The notes under the pieces are model-generated. The model had not been told where the DNA came from. It did not search any database and saw nothing but the letters and a program-made list of their open reading frames with translations. 64,000 nucleotides of DNA from NCBI RefSeq assembly GCF_052857255.1, contig NC_135505.1, positions 64,469,149 through 64,533,148 on the forward strand. Direction: 5' to 3'. The DNA comes from Amblyomma americanum. Taxonomy: Eukaryota > Arthropoda > Arachnida > Ixodida > Ixodidae. The translations under genes were made by a program, and so were the position numbers. The number at the start of each line of letters is the position of its first letter. Positions within the stretch are counted from its first letter, which is position 1. Below are positions 11,501 through 22,570 of this stretch, in pieces.

Positions 11501-12534
11501 GGCAGGCATAAACAAAATATTGAGTGATGGCGATAACCGAGCAAGCTGGGTAGCAGGACGACTGGCATACGCATGGTACTACTGCTGTATACTGTGGCTC
11601 GGCATGCTCGACGCCAGAAATTTGATGAAACAGCATGTGGAATGGGACTCAATAAAATATTACAGATACCGGATGTAATTATAATGAGAGACGCTGCCTA
11701 AACTCTATATGATGCATTAAACTAAGATTAAGGAGCACATTCACTGCATGATAAACCATAAACTGATGCACTGCAACCTGCAGAGCAAAAATTATGGTGA
11801 TGTAAAAGGAAAATTATGGCTGTCTCCTTGGCCTGTTTGCAAACAGAGAAAAACAACCTGCTACCATCAAAGGTTTAATTGTCTGCAGAGCTTGTACGGC
11901 ACAGCCGCTGGCTTGCATAGATCTGCTCAACAATACTTGTGCACTCACGCACAGCAACGCTCCTGGGACAGCATGGTGTGGAAAGGTCATCGATGTCTTG
12001 CCCAAGTCTGTAAAAAGGAATGAGGATGATCACCTACAGGAATGGCAGCAGTACAGAAGTATTCTTGCCACGTTATGAGTCCTTCGGGCTGCAATTCAGT
12101 AAACTACCACAAGAACTCATTCCCTCATATAGCCTCCGTAGTTAAGATGGGCAAGTACTATTTAAGGATGCACTGAGGACTCCATCTAATTTTTGTTTCA
12201 TGCAAAAACTGAGTCACGGACTCTGTGGCACTTTCTGTCTATTTAATCGCATTTATTGCAGCCAACCGAATTTAAAAATGGGACATTTTTTCCCACTACT
12301 CAGTTTCCATTTGTGACGTCAAGACCAAAACAGACTCCGTGACGACTGTTTTGAAGTGAATGGCGGTGCACCGTACCTTCAAGCATATGCTCACAATAAC
12401 TGCCATGAGAGCACCAGTTTGCTTGTGAAAACGACCACTGGTAGTGGTACCTGCATTTTATTAGACACTGGCTTCAAAACCTCTTTTCAGTGAAAGTAGG
12501 TTCCTTCAAATTAGATTGCAGGAATTTATCAATA
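11501..12534. other. unassigned, no gene recognised
   Basis: No gene, RNA or transposon motif was recognised. A 91-codon open frame (11748-12023) has no recognisable content. Confidence 0.4.
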
Positions 12535-12539
12535 CAGAC

Positions 12540-12735
12540 CATCATCATCAGCCTGACTACACCCACTGCTAGGCAAAGGCCTCCCCCATTTCTCTCCAAT
12601 TAACCCAGTCCTTTGCCAGCTGCACCCGCCGTATGCTTGCAAACTTCTTAATTTCATCCCTCCACCAGACTTTCGGCCGCCCCCTGCTACACTTGCCTTC
12701 TCTTCGAATCCGCTCCGTTGCCCTACCAACATTTA
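12540..12735 (-). pseudogene. RTE-type LINE, C-terminal end of ORF
   Basis: Read on the minus strand from about 12733, one frame gives GRATERIRREGKCSRGRP, then KVWWRDEIKKFA, then AKDWVNWREMGEAFA followed by a stop. This matches the hallmark end of RTE-clade LINE proteins (RGRP..RW.D.I then W...GEA...QQ). Only the last 60 or so codons are present, so this is a 5'-truncated retrocopy or a retroposon using that tail. It has no upstream RT here. The frame shown by the longest ATG-started open frame over this interval is a different, non-coding frame. Confidence 0.65.
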
Positions 12736-13571
12736 TTGATTTGTTTATGTTACCCCTAAATTCCCTCTACTGGAGCAGCTGGGATACCTTTTAATATTAC
12801 ATTAAACAGAGGAAAGATTAATAAACAAATTCAGCATAGCCAAAGGCAAGCAGGCCGCTACTCATAGCTATTTGTACCTAGCACAAAAATATGGATACTC
12901 TTTTCATCCAACCATTCGTACTTCATCAGAATACAAAAATGTGATTTCAAGTCAGTCTTCAAATGGAACACTTGTCGCAAAAGAACTTTCCCTGCAAAGA
13001 TGTAGATATTCAAACAATAAACCTGAAAGCAAACTGAAAATGCGTGGTTACCTTTAAAATCCTTCAGACCCGAGAAAAGAATCCTTTTGCTGCCGCGCAT
13101 ACTTAAGTCTGACTAAGCGTACCTCTAGTACTGTACACAGAATATAAAAAATCTGGTCAGGAAATCGTTTATTTCTGCTTTAAATACTATGTAAGTATTC
13201 TACTTACGCACTATAAAAGCATTCAACCATTAGCTCCTTAGTTTGAGCAAAGGTATACACCAGTTAAGACGGCGAAATGAACTAGTTGGTAAGAACTCAT
13301 ACTCAAGTAAAACCGCAAAAACACTAACACCGAGAGAACGTAAACCCAGTCCTGACTCGCAGTTTAATACACAACAGAAACTTATTTACAACCTCAAGAT
13401 ATGCAGTGCGGGAAGGTGGTCAATCCAAAAAGGCCGCAACAGGACACATGTTCGCCGTCACTGCTGCGCTAAAAATGCAGATTCCTTATATTAGTGAATG
13501 AAGAGACTGCTGATGAAATCACCTCCATTTCGCCTGATATGAAAGCCTTCTGACACTTCCCACATTAACTA
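12736..13571. other. unassigned, no gene recognised
   Basis: AT-rich non-coding DNA. No motif was recognised. Confidence 0.4.
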
Positions 13572-13641
13572 ATCCCAGTGAAGGAATATGAAAGAATAAA
13601 AATCTGATCCCAGTGAAGGAATATGAAAGAATAAAAATCTT
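13572..13641. repeat. 35-bp tandem duplication
   Basis: Two near-identical units begin with atcccagtgaaggaatatga at 13572 and 13607. The period is exactly 35 bp. The near identity indicates a recent slippage or unequal-exchange event. Confidence 0.85.
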
Positions 13642-13933
13642 AAACCTTATGCAACAATTTTTCTTTCATCCTTTCAACTACGCTGTTCACACGAGGCACA
13701 GTGCACTGAAAGATGTGAACCTGTCAGCGTAACTACATAAAAAATTCTCTTCCTGCTGCCCGCTGACACCACGGTGTCCGACTGATATAATATTGACCAC
13801 AAAACATTAGCACCTATGGCACCAACAATGGCAGGTAGCCTGTCTTGTGCCTGACACCAAACTCAAGCGGTATGCAATCTTCCTTGGTGCGAGAAACCGC
13901 ACATACTTTTACCTCTAACTCACATTGCCAAGG

Positions 13934-14019
13934 CAATGAGATAGCTTATTAAGGTAGTATGGCAGCAACAATGTTCCAATGAGATAGCTTATTAATGTAG
14001 TATGGCAGAAACCATGTTC
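13934..14019. repeat. 43-bp tandem duplication
   Basis: Two units starting caatgagatagcttattaa at 13934 and 13977 end in atgttc, with only a few substitutions between copies. Confidence 0.85.
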
Positions 14020-15296
14020 CCTACCAGCCTATCCTGAGCTGGTGTCTTCACTTGGCCTTGTATCAAACCTGCACACACATATACAACCAGATCTTGTGAA
14101 TAGCTGGTTATTGCTAATTTTTTAGACTGAATGGCAATAGCATATCATGGTGGCAAAGACTACTGAGCATTTACCTGAAGTACGAGACATCACTCTTCAT
14201 CAACTTCGAATATGTCAACAAGAAACTCAGGATAGGCGCTTTTGTCCTTGGATAGTAAGCCTAGCAAACATGCCATGCTTTCCCCTGCATAAGAGCATCA
14301 AGGAACTGCAGTCTCTTCGTCTGGCACTTTAACACTGAAGTCCAATCCCATGCTTTCCTTTTTGAAGGCTTTACAAACATGAAGTAGTTGTAACTAAACA
14401 CTTCTAAGGCAAAGCCTTGCAAACTGCGCTAAATGTTTTGGTCCACACACACAAAGAAAATATTACTCAGAATAGAAGCCACACCTGAGCCTGCCCAAAC
14501 TTCTTTCTTCCACACATAAAGGCCCTTCTGTTCCCTCACAAACATAGAATCAAGGTGAAATTGCAAAACCTTGGAGACTGTACCAACAAAAATACCACAG
14601 TTGTGGGCAGAAGAGCTTTTGCACGAAGAAAAAGAAAGAAATGAGCTTACATGCATTCAAGAGTGGTTCCTATCGTGAGAGATATTTCCCTTGCTTGTGT
14701 AGACCAAAACATTGAGCACAGTTTTAAAGGCTTAGCCTTGCAGGTGTTTAGGTATTACTTCGTGTTTGGAAGTTCTGCCAGCCAATAAGTGTTCAACCAT
14801 CTTCAAATTCCTTAAAACCATCACAGTTTATTACATTACTAAGGCAAATTTTATCCCAGCTTGTTTTTTACGAAAAAAATTTCTATGCCAAAGGCGCCGT
14901 CTCAAGTTTCGAAACTCGTGTAACAATAAATAAATAATAAACTCGAAACAGGTACAAAACTGCGATTTTTCAATTTTTGATGTAATTTTATGTTCTCACA
15001 GTAATCATTACAACTACTTTCACTGCAGTGCTCACTAGAACCGGTTGCAATCCATATATAAGCAGTGCTGCAAGGTGCTCCAAATGGTTGTTCCCATGTT
15101 TGTGGGTTGAAAGGCCTGGTGGCATGTTCATCCATGTTTGAACACTTGAAACAATTGGGTCACTGATTACGATGTAATTCTAGCATGCACAGTTGAAGTA
15201 CCACTGGCTGTTTCACACGTAGAGAGAAACTGGGAGTGCAGCACCGCCACACTTTGAGAACCGCTGCTGCCAAGAGCCAGCTAGAACAGGCGCATA
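14020..15296. other. unassigned, no gene recognised
   Basis: Non-coding sequence downstream of the minus-strand gene at 15321-16002. No further exon, transposon motif or RNA gene was recognised. Confidence 0.4.
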
Positions 15297-15302
15297 TTTA
15301 TT
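15297..15302 (-). promoter_or_regulatory. polyadenylation signal AATAAA
   Basis: The minus strand reads AATAAA 18 nt after the TGA of the gene at 15321-16002. This position fits a very short 3' UTR and is the main reason for treating that open frame as a real terminal exon. Confidence 0.5.
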
Positions 15303-15320
15303 GTGCATGTACCTTTGCCA

Positions 15321-16002
15321 TCAATTCTCCCCAGCTGTCAGCAGCTGTGCTTTGCGAAGCACGGTAGCCATCCACTCCCAGTTTTCCCTTAAGTGGGAAA
15401 GAGCCTGCACATGAAGACGATGTGATGAAACACTACTGTTCTTTCCAAGGTGCTCTTTTAAACCACTTAGTGAGTTCAATTTGTTTTTCTTGAATGACTT
15501 CAAGGAAGCAGAAGACAGCACCAGCATTTCATAGTGCTTCTTTAATCTGTGCAATGAGGAGCGTGGCTGCAGCGGTCTTTGGTCCACATCTCCAGTTACC
15601 ACAAGGGTTGACTTGATGCTTCTGCTTAGTGGCCATTTAATTTTTATTTTTTGTAACCGTGCCCTTGAGTAGACCTCTGTACTCCAGAAGATGAAAGCAT
15701 TCAAGCCCAGCACAGCACCTGCAGCACTGCTTAAACCTACACTTGCAGCTGGCTCCAGCATGCACTGTACTGAGGAGCAGGCAGGGAGCAATACCACGGT
15801 AGGGCAGTGATGCTGAACTTGCAGAATGATGCTTTTTAGAACAAAAATTAGTCGAATTAAACTTGTGATAATAAATGCGACTGAATGGTATTGTGCACCT
15901 TACTACCTTTCTTATGCTTACCAGGACCACATCACTATGCAACTGACAGCTGAATATGCCACAGAAAGCAACTTTTCTCCAATTTAGGATTTTTTCTGGC
16001 AT
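15321..16002 (-). CDS. small two-exon host gene, unknown function
   Basis: I do not recognise this protein. Exon 1 (16002-15922) starts at an ATG in gcc-ATG-c context directly after an in-frame TAA and gives 27 codons beginning MPEKILNWRK. It ends at a good donor (GTCCTG, then gtaagc). A 109-bp intron (15921-15813) ends in ttctgcaagttcag. Exon 2 (15812-15321) enters in the matching phase and runs 163 codons to TGA, with AATAAA 18 nt beyond. The predicted 190-residue protein has a small, hydrophobic Ala/Ser/Gly-rich stretch near its middle (LSSAAGAVLGLNAFIFW), then a basic segment (ARLQKIKIKWPLSRS) and a Ser/Leu/Lys-rich tail with LRENWEWMATVLRKA. One membrane segment near residues 50-70 is possible. 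More upstream exons could exist. The matching phase, splice sites and poly(A) signal are seen; expression is inferred. Confidence 0.45.
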
Positions 16003-16489
16003 GGCTTAGGTTTTCTCATCGCTGAAACATTTTATAGGCTGCTTTGCCATTCATACAACTTTTGTGAGACCATAAAATTTGGTAAATAATTTCAAAAATG
16101 GATAACTTTCCACCTTTTTCGGTTTAAAAATAATGAAACATGAAACAAATTAATTTCAAATTTTTGTAAGTGAAAGCATAATGTCTAGTCTAAAAAAATT
16201 GATAGTCATGCGTTCTTTATTGAGCCAAATGAAAAGTGATAGTGCATGCAGGTGGTACTTTAGATATCTTTAGAACATTCACCTTTCCACTGTGCAGAAA
16301 ACATATAAGATCATGCACCTGCATAGTGCTTCACATGTTTATGATGTGCATGTCTGCGCGAGCACATACTAAAAATAAAAAAAAACATTTCGCTATTTTG
16401 TAATGCCCGCTGCCAGCCCAATGTAGCTGATTCGATGGTTGAATTGAGGAAGAAGCTGCTTCACCAGCCGCATAGCAAGCATACGCACC

Positions 16490-16588
16490 ATGAATGTAGT
16501 TCTGAGCTTTGCGTTTCTGATCTTGCTGTGTACAATGGCTGTACACAGCCAGAGTGCACAGAATGTCCAGCGAAAGCTTCAGCACTGA
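16490..16588 (+). CDS. possible signal-peptide exon or tiny secreted peptide
   Basis: An ATG in strong context (gcaccATGa) opens a 32-codon frame ending in TGA at 16586-16588. After the start it has a long hydrophobic core (VVLSFAFLILLCTMAV) followed by HSQSAQ, a classic signal peptide with a likely cleavage just before or after the SQ. The remaining dozen residues are polar and basic. A TATA-like acatataaga lies near 16298. Tick salivary secreted proteins commonly begin this way. It may be a complete short peptide, the first exon of a secreted protein whose donor I cannot place, or a pseudogene. Its opposite-strand neighbour is the small gene at 15321-16002, about 490 bp away. Confidence 0.3.
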   Translation: MNVVLSFAFLILLCTMAVHSQSAQNVQRKLQH

Positions 16589-17820
16589 TGTTTGCAGCTA
16601 ACCTTTCTTTCAGTTATCGCTTTTGCGCTGTTTTAAGTACGAGACCCTTCGCACTGTCGGCTATGCTCGCCATGCTGCCTTCTTCGCATTTCGACGCTAA
16701 TGGCCCCATATGACGATATAGCATTCCTCCAGAAAGCTCACGAGTACGCCACTCGCTATCACGACTCAAATATACAATGGACGTTACCACGTGTTTCTCG
16801 CTTTTCTTACACGTATATCATTAAGTGTTGTTTTCTGGTTAAAATGACGTAAGTGCTTTCATGTGATCCTACCTTACCAGTCTAGCCTGACTTAGTATTT
16901 TCCTTTAGTGCCCCTTAAAGATGGGGCCACAGCACAATTTTTTTTTTGCAAAAACAAGCTGGGATAATGATTCTTCTAGTAATAGAATAAACTATATGAA
17001 TTTTTTAAAGGAAATCGAAGATGCTCCAACAAAATCTGGGTCAGATGGCTTGGAATGACCCAATTTCAAGTTTATAAACTAAAATACACCATCACAAAGT
17101 TATTCAGTCTTGTCACATGTCAGCCGCACAAAAAACATGCACTGACGTCTCATCAACTGGTGTCTGCTGAAATTGCTATTTTTGTGTTGTGTACCCAGAT
17201 ATCTCATCCAATCCACTAGATACATCATGATACTTATGTCAGCACACTTATCAGTTGTGTTATAGGCAGCACTTTTCCCACAGAATGATGTATGAAGTCT
17301 TCAGCATACTTTTCTGTGAATACATCACAGTGAAGGGATAAGGAAAGGCAGCTGCTCTACAACACAAGAATGCATAAATAATCATGCACCACAGGTCTTT
17401 TCTCCTCCAACTGCACCAATAACCCAAAGTGTCATTAAAAACTTTAGCTGCTCTTTGAATGACACGAGAAAATTTTACTGGCTGAAATGAAACAGTTATG
17501 GTATTAGTGTGGCCACACCTGGATGTGCAGGTAAAGCAGTCAGACCCCATGACACAGCACAGCTGTGCAACAAGCAGGCAGTGATATTCTTGCTCTCTGC
17601 AGTAAAAAAAATGAGATAAGAACATCATCATAAGAATCAGAAGCATTCAAAGCAAATAAAAAAAATATAGACACTATACCACATGCAAAATGGTTTTGGG
17701 GCGGTTGGTTCAGCATTTTAAAAAACAGTGCTCGAAGAGACAGACAGAAGGATGAGAAGCACTACACACATTGCACTGAATTAACAGAAGAATTTTATTC
17801 ATTAATCATTACAATATACA
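16589..17820. other. unassigned, one acceptor-like site
   Basis: Mostly AT-rich non-coding DNA. On the minus strand an acceptor-like aactgtttcatttcag near 17485 leads into an open frame (PVKFSRVIQRAAKVF onwards), but no donor or downstream support was found, so no exon is called. Confidence 0.35.
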
Positions 17821-18167
17821 CAGTGCAGAAAAAAGAGCCAACAATCAGTCCCGTCACATGCTCCATCAATATTTTCATCTTTCCCCTTCCAGAAATAGCC
17901 TTTGTTTCACCAGAAGCGATAGCAATGCACTGCTCATGCATGTGTCTTTATAATCAAAGATTATATGCAATACAGTGATAGTTGACTGAAACCGAGATGA
18001 AAAAGCACAGGAAATTATTGAGCGTAAAACAATGTTTGATTATAAAGACACATGCATAAGTAGCACCTCCCTATCACTACTAGCAGAAGAGGCATTTTTG
18101 GAAGAGGGAAGATGAGGGTAACGATGGAACATGACAGGACTGATTGTTGACTGTTTTATCTGCATTG
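17821..18167. repeat. foldback element with about 135-bp arms
   Basis: Positions 17821-17959 and 18035-18167 are inverted repeats separated by 75 bp. Matching words include ccaacaatcagtcc with ggactgattgttgact, atcttt(c)ccc with its complement, and catgtgtctttataatcaaa with tttgattataaagacacatg. Identity is imperfect, with small gaps. No coding capacity. It may be a foldback transposon, a MITE-like remnant or the residue of an inverted retroelement pair. Confidence 0.75.
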
Positions 18168-21100
18168 AACATCTAGAAATGCTTCATGAATAAAATTTAG
18201 TTGCCAGTTCAACATAGCGTGTGCGCCTTCATCATTCTGTCCACATCTTCCAGCATTGCTCAGAATAATATATACCAAAGCTGAAGTACATCCAGCACAC
18301 GAGGTTTTCCTCTTGGGTTGGCCCATACAAAAACTGCAGCTTTTTTTTGCTTTTCATCACAACATTCAACACAATGACCGCTCTCGCTACGCCAGGTAGC
18401 CTGCAGACTGTCTTTAACCTTTTATAAGGTACAAGCTGCACGCATGTCTCCCCATGGCCGGTCTAGAGGGGAACGTGTTCTCTATTTCTTACGGCCTGTG
18501 CAAAGGGGTCTGTTTCTGCCTCTTGCCACATCGCGGTGGGGTCGTCACTGCCCCACCGCTGCATCCGCCATTTACGCGGGAGGAGAAGGTGCGTTCACTC
18601 CCAGTTTGGTCCACGTCATTGGTAACCATCAGGCCCGTATGTTTCATCCTTTGCATTGTATGCAAATACTGTGAATCAGACCCCTTTCTTTTGTTTTTCC
18701 ATGTGAGAAACCTGAAACGAATTAATGTTTGTGCATGCTTGCCTTCAGTCCGACTGCGCATGATAGCATGTATTCTTCAAGCACAAATGTCAACCGTTCT
18801 ACACTTTACATTTCACAAAAAGTCAAGACTCTCAGCCTTTGTAGTTCATCTTCTGGCAGGTCTGCATCAGTGTGCAGAATGACGTGCCATGTGGAGCATT
18901 AACATGGCAATTTTCAAAGTGTAAAGAATTCTGCAGCATTAATATAGCTCCTGAAATATCAAGCACAGCAGCTTTAGCTTTGCAAAACAGTGGCATTAGC
19001 AAGAATTCATGCCGCACCCAAGCAAAGTGCATCATATAATTCGTGAATGGAATGGGCACTGAAAAACCCCAACACTGGCCACAGTAGCGCGGTGCGATGA
19101 CAGCACGTTGCACACACGTAACGTCCAAGAGGCATAGACATGCTCCTCTTGGAAAGGCATTTTGATGTTTGCCGGTGTCTCACGACCTTCCATTTCCCCA
19201 GATGGCAATGCATAAATTATTTGTTGAAAATAACTGCCAGCACAAGCTAACTGCCAGCAAGTCAAAGTTCGGAACTGCGCTTTGAATAAAATCGGCCTTC
19301 GCTAGCAAACAGACTAATCTCAGAGGCAATGACAGCCAGTGTGACACAGTGTATTCTCCTGCATTTGTACAGCCTCCTCATCCCTTTTGATAAACCTCCC
19401 AAGAACATGAACTTTCCTCATATCATTAAGGAAATGAAGATACACCAAAAAAGATTATTCTCCTCAACCTATCGTAGGTAAATTAAAGCACACTGCAATG
19501 TTTTATGCTAGTTTGCTTAGCTTAAGATGTAAGGAGCTGAAAATTAAGGTTTGTGATGCTGACATGTTAATAAGTTCCTGAATTTAAAAAAAATAGAGGG
19601 CAGTGAACATTCAATCGCACGCACGGCTGACCATAATCTCAGCCCTTCTTTTATAAAAATGTTTAAATGAAATGTTTTATTGGTAGCTTCTTCAGGGTAT
19701 GCTGCAAGTTAAATGTATACGTCGACAGCAAAATAGGGCGCTCTTTATTATTGCTTACACAATTCATCGGACATAATTTCTGAAATTGCAATACTCAGTA
19801 CACGTCACTATCTGTGCCAGCACACACAACTTGTACTGTTGCTTTCTCGTGACGTTAGGCAGACAAGAATGCCTTCAAGCAAACTTGCGCTTAACCCGAA
19901 ATCTGCTCATTGGGAAAACTCATGTCCTCAAACATGTAGCAGTTCGGCGGCACCAATAACACCAACATTACAGTTTTTCCTGATACTTGCTAACACATTA
20001 GTCATTAGTATTCCTTCGAGGTATTGATACAGGTCTCTCGTTTAAGGAAGTTGTGAGGTATATGGGGGTAAAATAATTCAGGACACGTGAAAAGTGATAT
20101 CAGCGTAATGAAAAATTATATACATTGCCCCGCAATATTTATTTGGCAGTCAAATGTTAGTGTATGTGAGTCTGACTATGCTCTACAAGTATCGTCTCAA
20201 GCCAGCAGCCAATAATGGCGGTACAGGATTTACCACTCGCACGTTGCGGACACTTTTGCCCCCGATGGTACATTTTCATGAGGTGAGCTTCAAAACTCAC
20301 TATCTGAGTTTTCCTTTTCTTCCCCTTAGCATTAAGCATCATTTAATCATGGACCATGAGACGTGCAAGAAAATCATCAGAGTACTTCCTTCTGGATGAG
20401 GAATGAGTGATTCCTGCGTTAAAATATTTTCACCGAGCACATTTTGTGATGAATCTGTGCGCATGTGGGCTGCACTGAAGACGCGCAGGCTCAGCATTGT
20501 TTTTTTTTTAAATTTCGGTGTTGCACTCACCATGAACCAGTGGCCGACAGCACAAACCCGGTGAATGCCACCCATCACCGCAGATACAGGCAGGGAGCAA
20601 GCGGTCGGGTCTTCACGCCTCTAGCAACAGCAGACGAAGTAACTTCTGGAGAAAAACTCCCATTGCTTTTGCGGTGATTGTAAAGGCCGCAGGAAAGAGT
20701 GAAGTGGTTTCCTTGACACCAGCTTGGCCTGATATGCATACAAATGGTAAAAGTGAATTCAGAATGGTTCTGAAAATCCAATGACATCATTTTCAAGCCG
20801 TTTTGACCACACGTTTTGCAGAAGAATGGTGAACACATTTGCACCAATGACTTCGTTTCTTTTAAAAAGACCTCAAATGCGATGCCTATGTTTTATCTCC
20901 CTATAAGAACACTTGCAATATATTTGAAGATTGCTTCGAGGCAGTTTACTGATGGAAAAGGCTGAAACGGTCAACAATGTTTCCAAATTTATTTCCCACC
21001 AGTGCGGGCCACATCAAACTGAACAACTGTAACCTTTATTGATGGACTTCATGTCTACCCCTCATGTAATAATATTCTGTAATGGGGCCTTTGAGTATGA

Positions 21101-22501
21101 ATATATAAATAAACAAGTAAATACCCATGCTTGTAAATACACACAGAACACCAGGGGGACCATTACCAAAAGAGAAAATCATTCTGAGTGGTTTGTTTCA
21201 TTGTTCGGTAGCAATGAGTACGTAAAATATGTTATGTAAAGTATCATATTCGTTTGCCGGCACTTGAAGCAAAAGGAATGCGAATCCCCGAATCCTACAA
21301 AGGATTGAACATTTTTCACATACTGTAATGGCTGAAATGCAATTCGTTTAAACCAGCTTGATTATCCAATGTGTACTGAAATCCAAAAGCTTATTTAAAT
21401 GCTGTCCTGAAACAAGCCATAAAATAACACTTTGCCGGAATTCACGCGCTCCTTTTCATTCCATACAACTCACAAAGTTTGCTTTTACGAGGAGGCAAGA
21501 CCCGTGCTGTAGGCTCCAAAGTGGATGCAGACGAGCCGCATGCGACGAGCCACGATCCACCTGCGAACACTCGTTATTAGAGAGCATAGTGATATAAGAA
21601 ATGAAAGAATGTGTCACAACATTGATTCCCCTCAGTTATGAATAGAGAAAAAGAGAAAACTAGGATATTTAATGCAATCAGCTCCCCTAAAATTGCAGTC
21701 TGTCAACACAAGTACTTCTGTTATAATGACAACTGCCAAAACCTGTTAAAGCACCAAGTAAACCCCAGAAAAATAAAGGCAGCACACACAAAATGCGAGC
21801 ATGAGTGAAAGGATTCAGCAGGCATTAATTACGCATTGAAACATGCAACAGACGTGACGCCCTTTATATTCTAATCATGATGAAAATTTACAGGAGGAAA
21901 AAGACGCAGAAACACAAAAAGCTTGACAAATGAGTGTTCAATTTTTAACAGCGATTAGCAAATGGTAGACAGACTTGCGCTGAAGCTTCTCCACAAACTA
22001 AAATCCTGTAAAGAGAAGCCCATTCCTGTATATTATGGCATTCCTTTTGTGAAAAGAACCACACAGGAGAACTGAATGGACATGCTCCGAATTATAATGC
22101 ATCTTTTCAGCTAATGATAAGGATTGCAAGCGAATAACTCTCCGAGTTGCACAGTCGCAGCATTTGAAACCTGGCCTGCAAGTACTCTCGTTGCCGCTTA
22201 CTTTTGCACTAACTGAGAAATTTTAAATCGTGCTAAATAGGCGCACTAAAGTTTCCGTTCAACGGATTCGCAACAGGCATGCAGCATATATTATAATCGG
22301 CGACAGCTTTCTGTGGCTGCGAAGCAGAAAATACGAGCGCAAAACGCCGGCTCTCACAAGCGCACTGCACGCACGCGCTCACGAACCAACGACGCAAGCT
22401 TGTGAGCCGGCGGTGAGAGCTCGTAGCTTCCGCTGCATAGTCACTCCTTCAGAGGCAACTTCACAGAAAGCTGCATCCGAGTCTATAGAGAATATTCTTA
22501 C
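18168..22501. other. unassigned, weak exon-like segments
   Basis: No transposon or host protein was recognised. Two weak candidates are mentioned for completeness. A minus-strand frame at 18441-18232 reads KSKKKLQFLYGPTQEENLV but has no poly(A) signal or clear acceptor. A minus-strand donor-like GGTTCATG/gtgagtgc lies near 20533, downstream of a GC-rich open stretch (20575-20700). A GC-rich patch at 18440-18620 could be promoter-associated. None is strong enough to call. Confidence 0.35.
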
Positions 22502-22570
22502 CTTGAAAACTCCGTTCGTGACGAAGTCAACGGCACCGAACCATTGGCGCAGACATCGGTACAAGACCTG
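22502..22570 (-). CDS. possible 23-codon internal exon
   Basis: On the minus strand, an acceptor (cattgtgtag) precedes 69 nt that read QVLYRCLRQWFGAVDFVTNG plus VFK and end at a near-consensus donor (TTCAAG, then gtaaga). Length is a multiple of three and the reading is open in one frame only. It lies in a GC-richer island (about 22300-23000), so it could instead be part of a first exon. The protein is not recognised. Confidence 0.28.

Noticed and set aside
13510..13560. ctgatgaa with a later gaaa, hammerhead-ribozyme-like
   Set aside because: No stem II can be drawn between the core boxes and the flanking stems do not pair.
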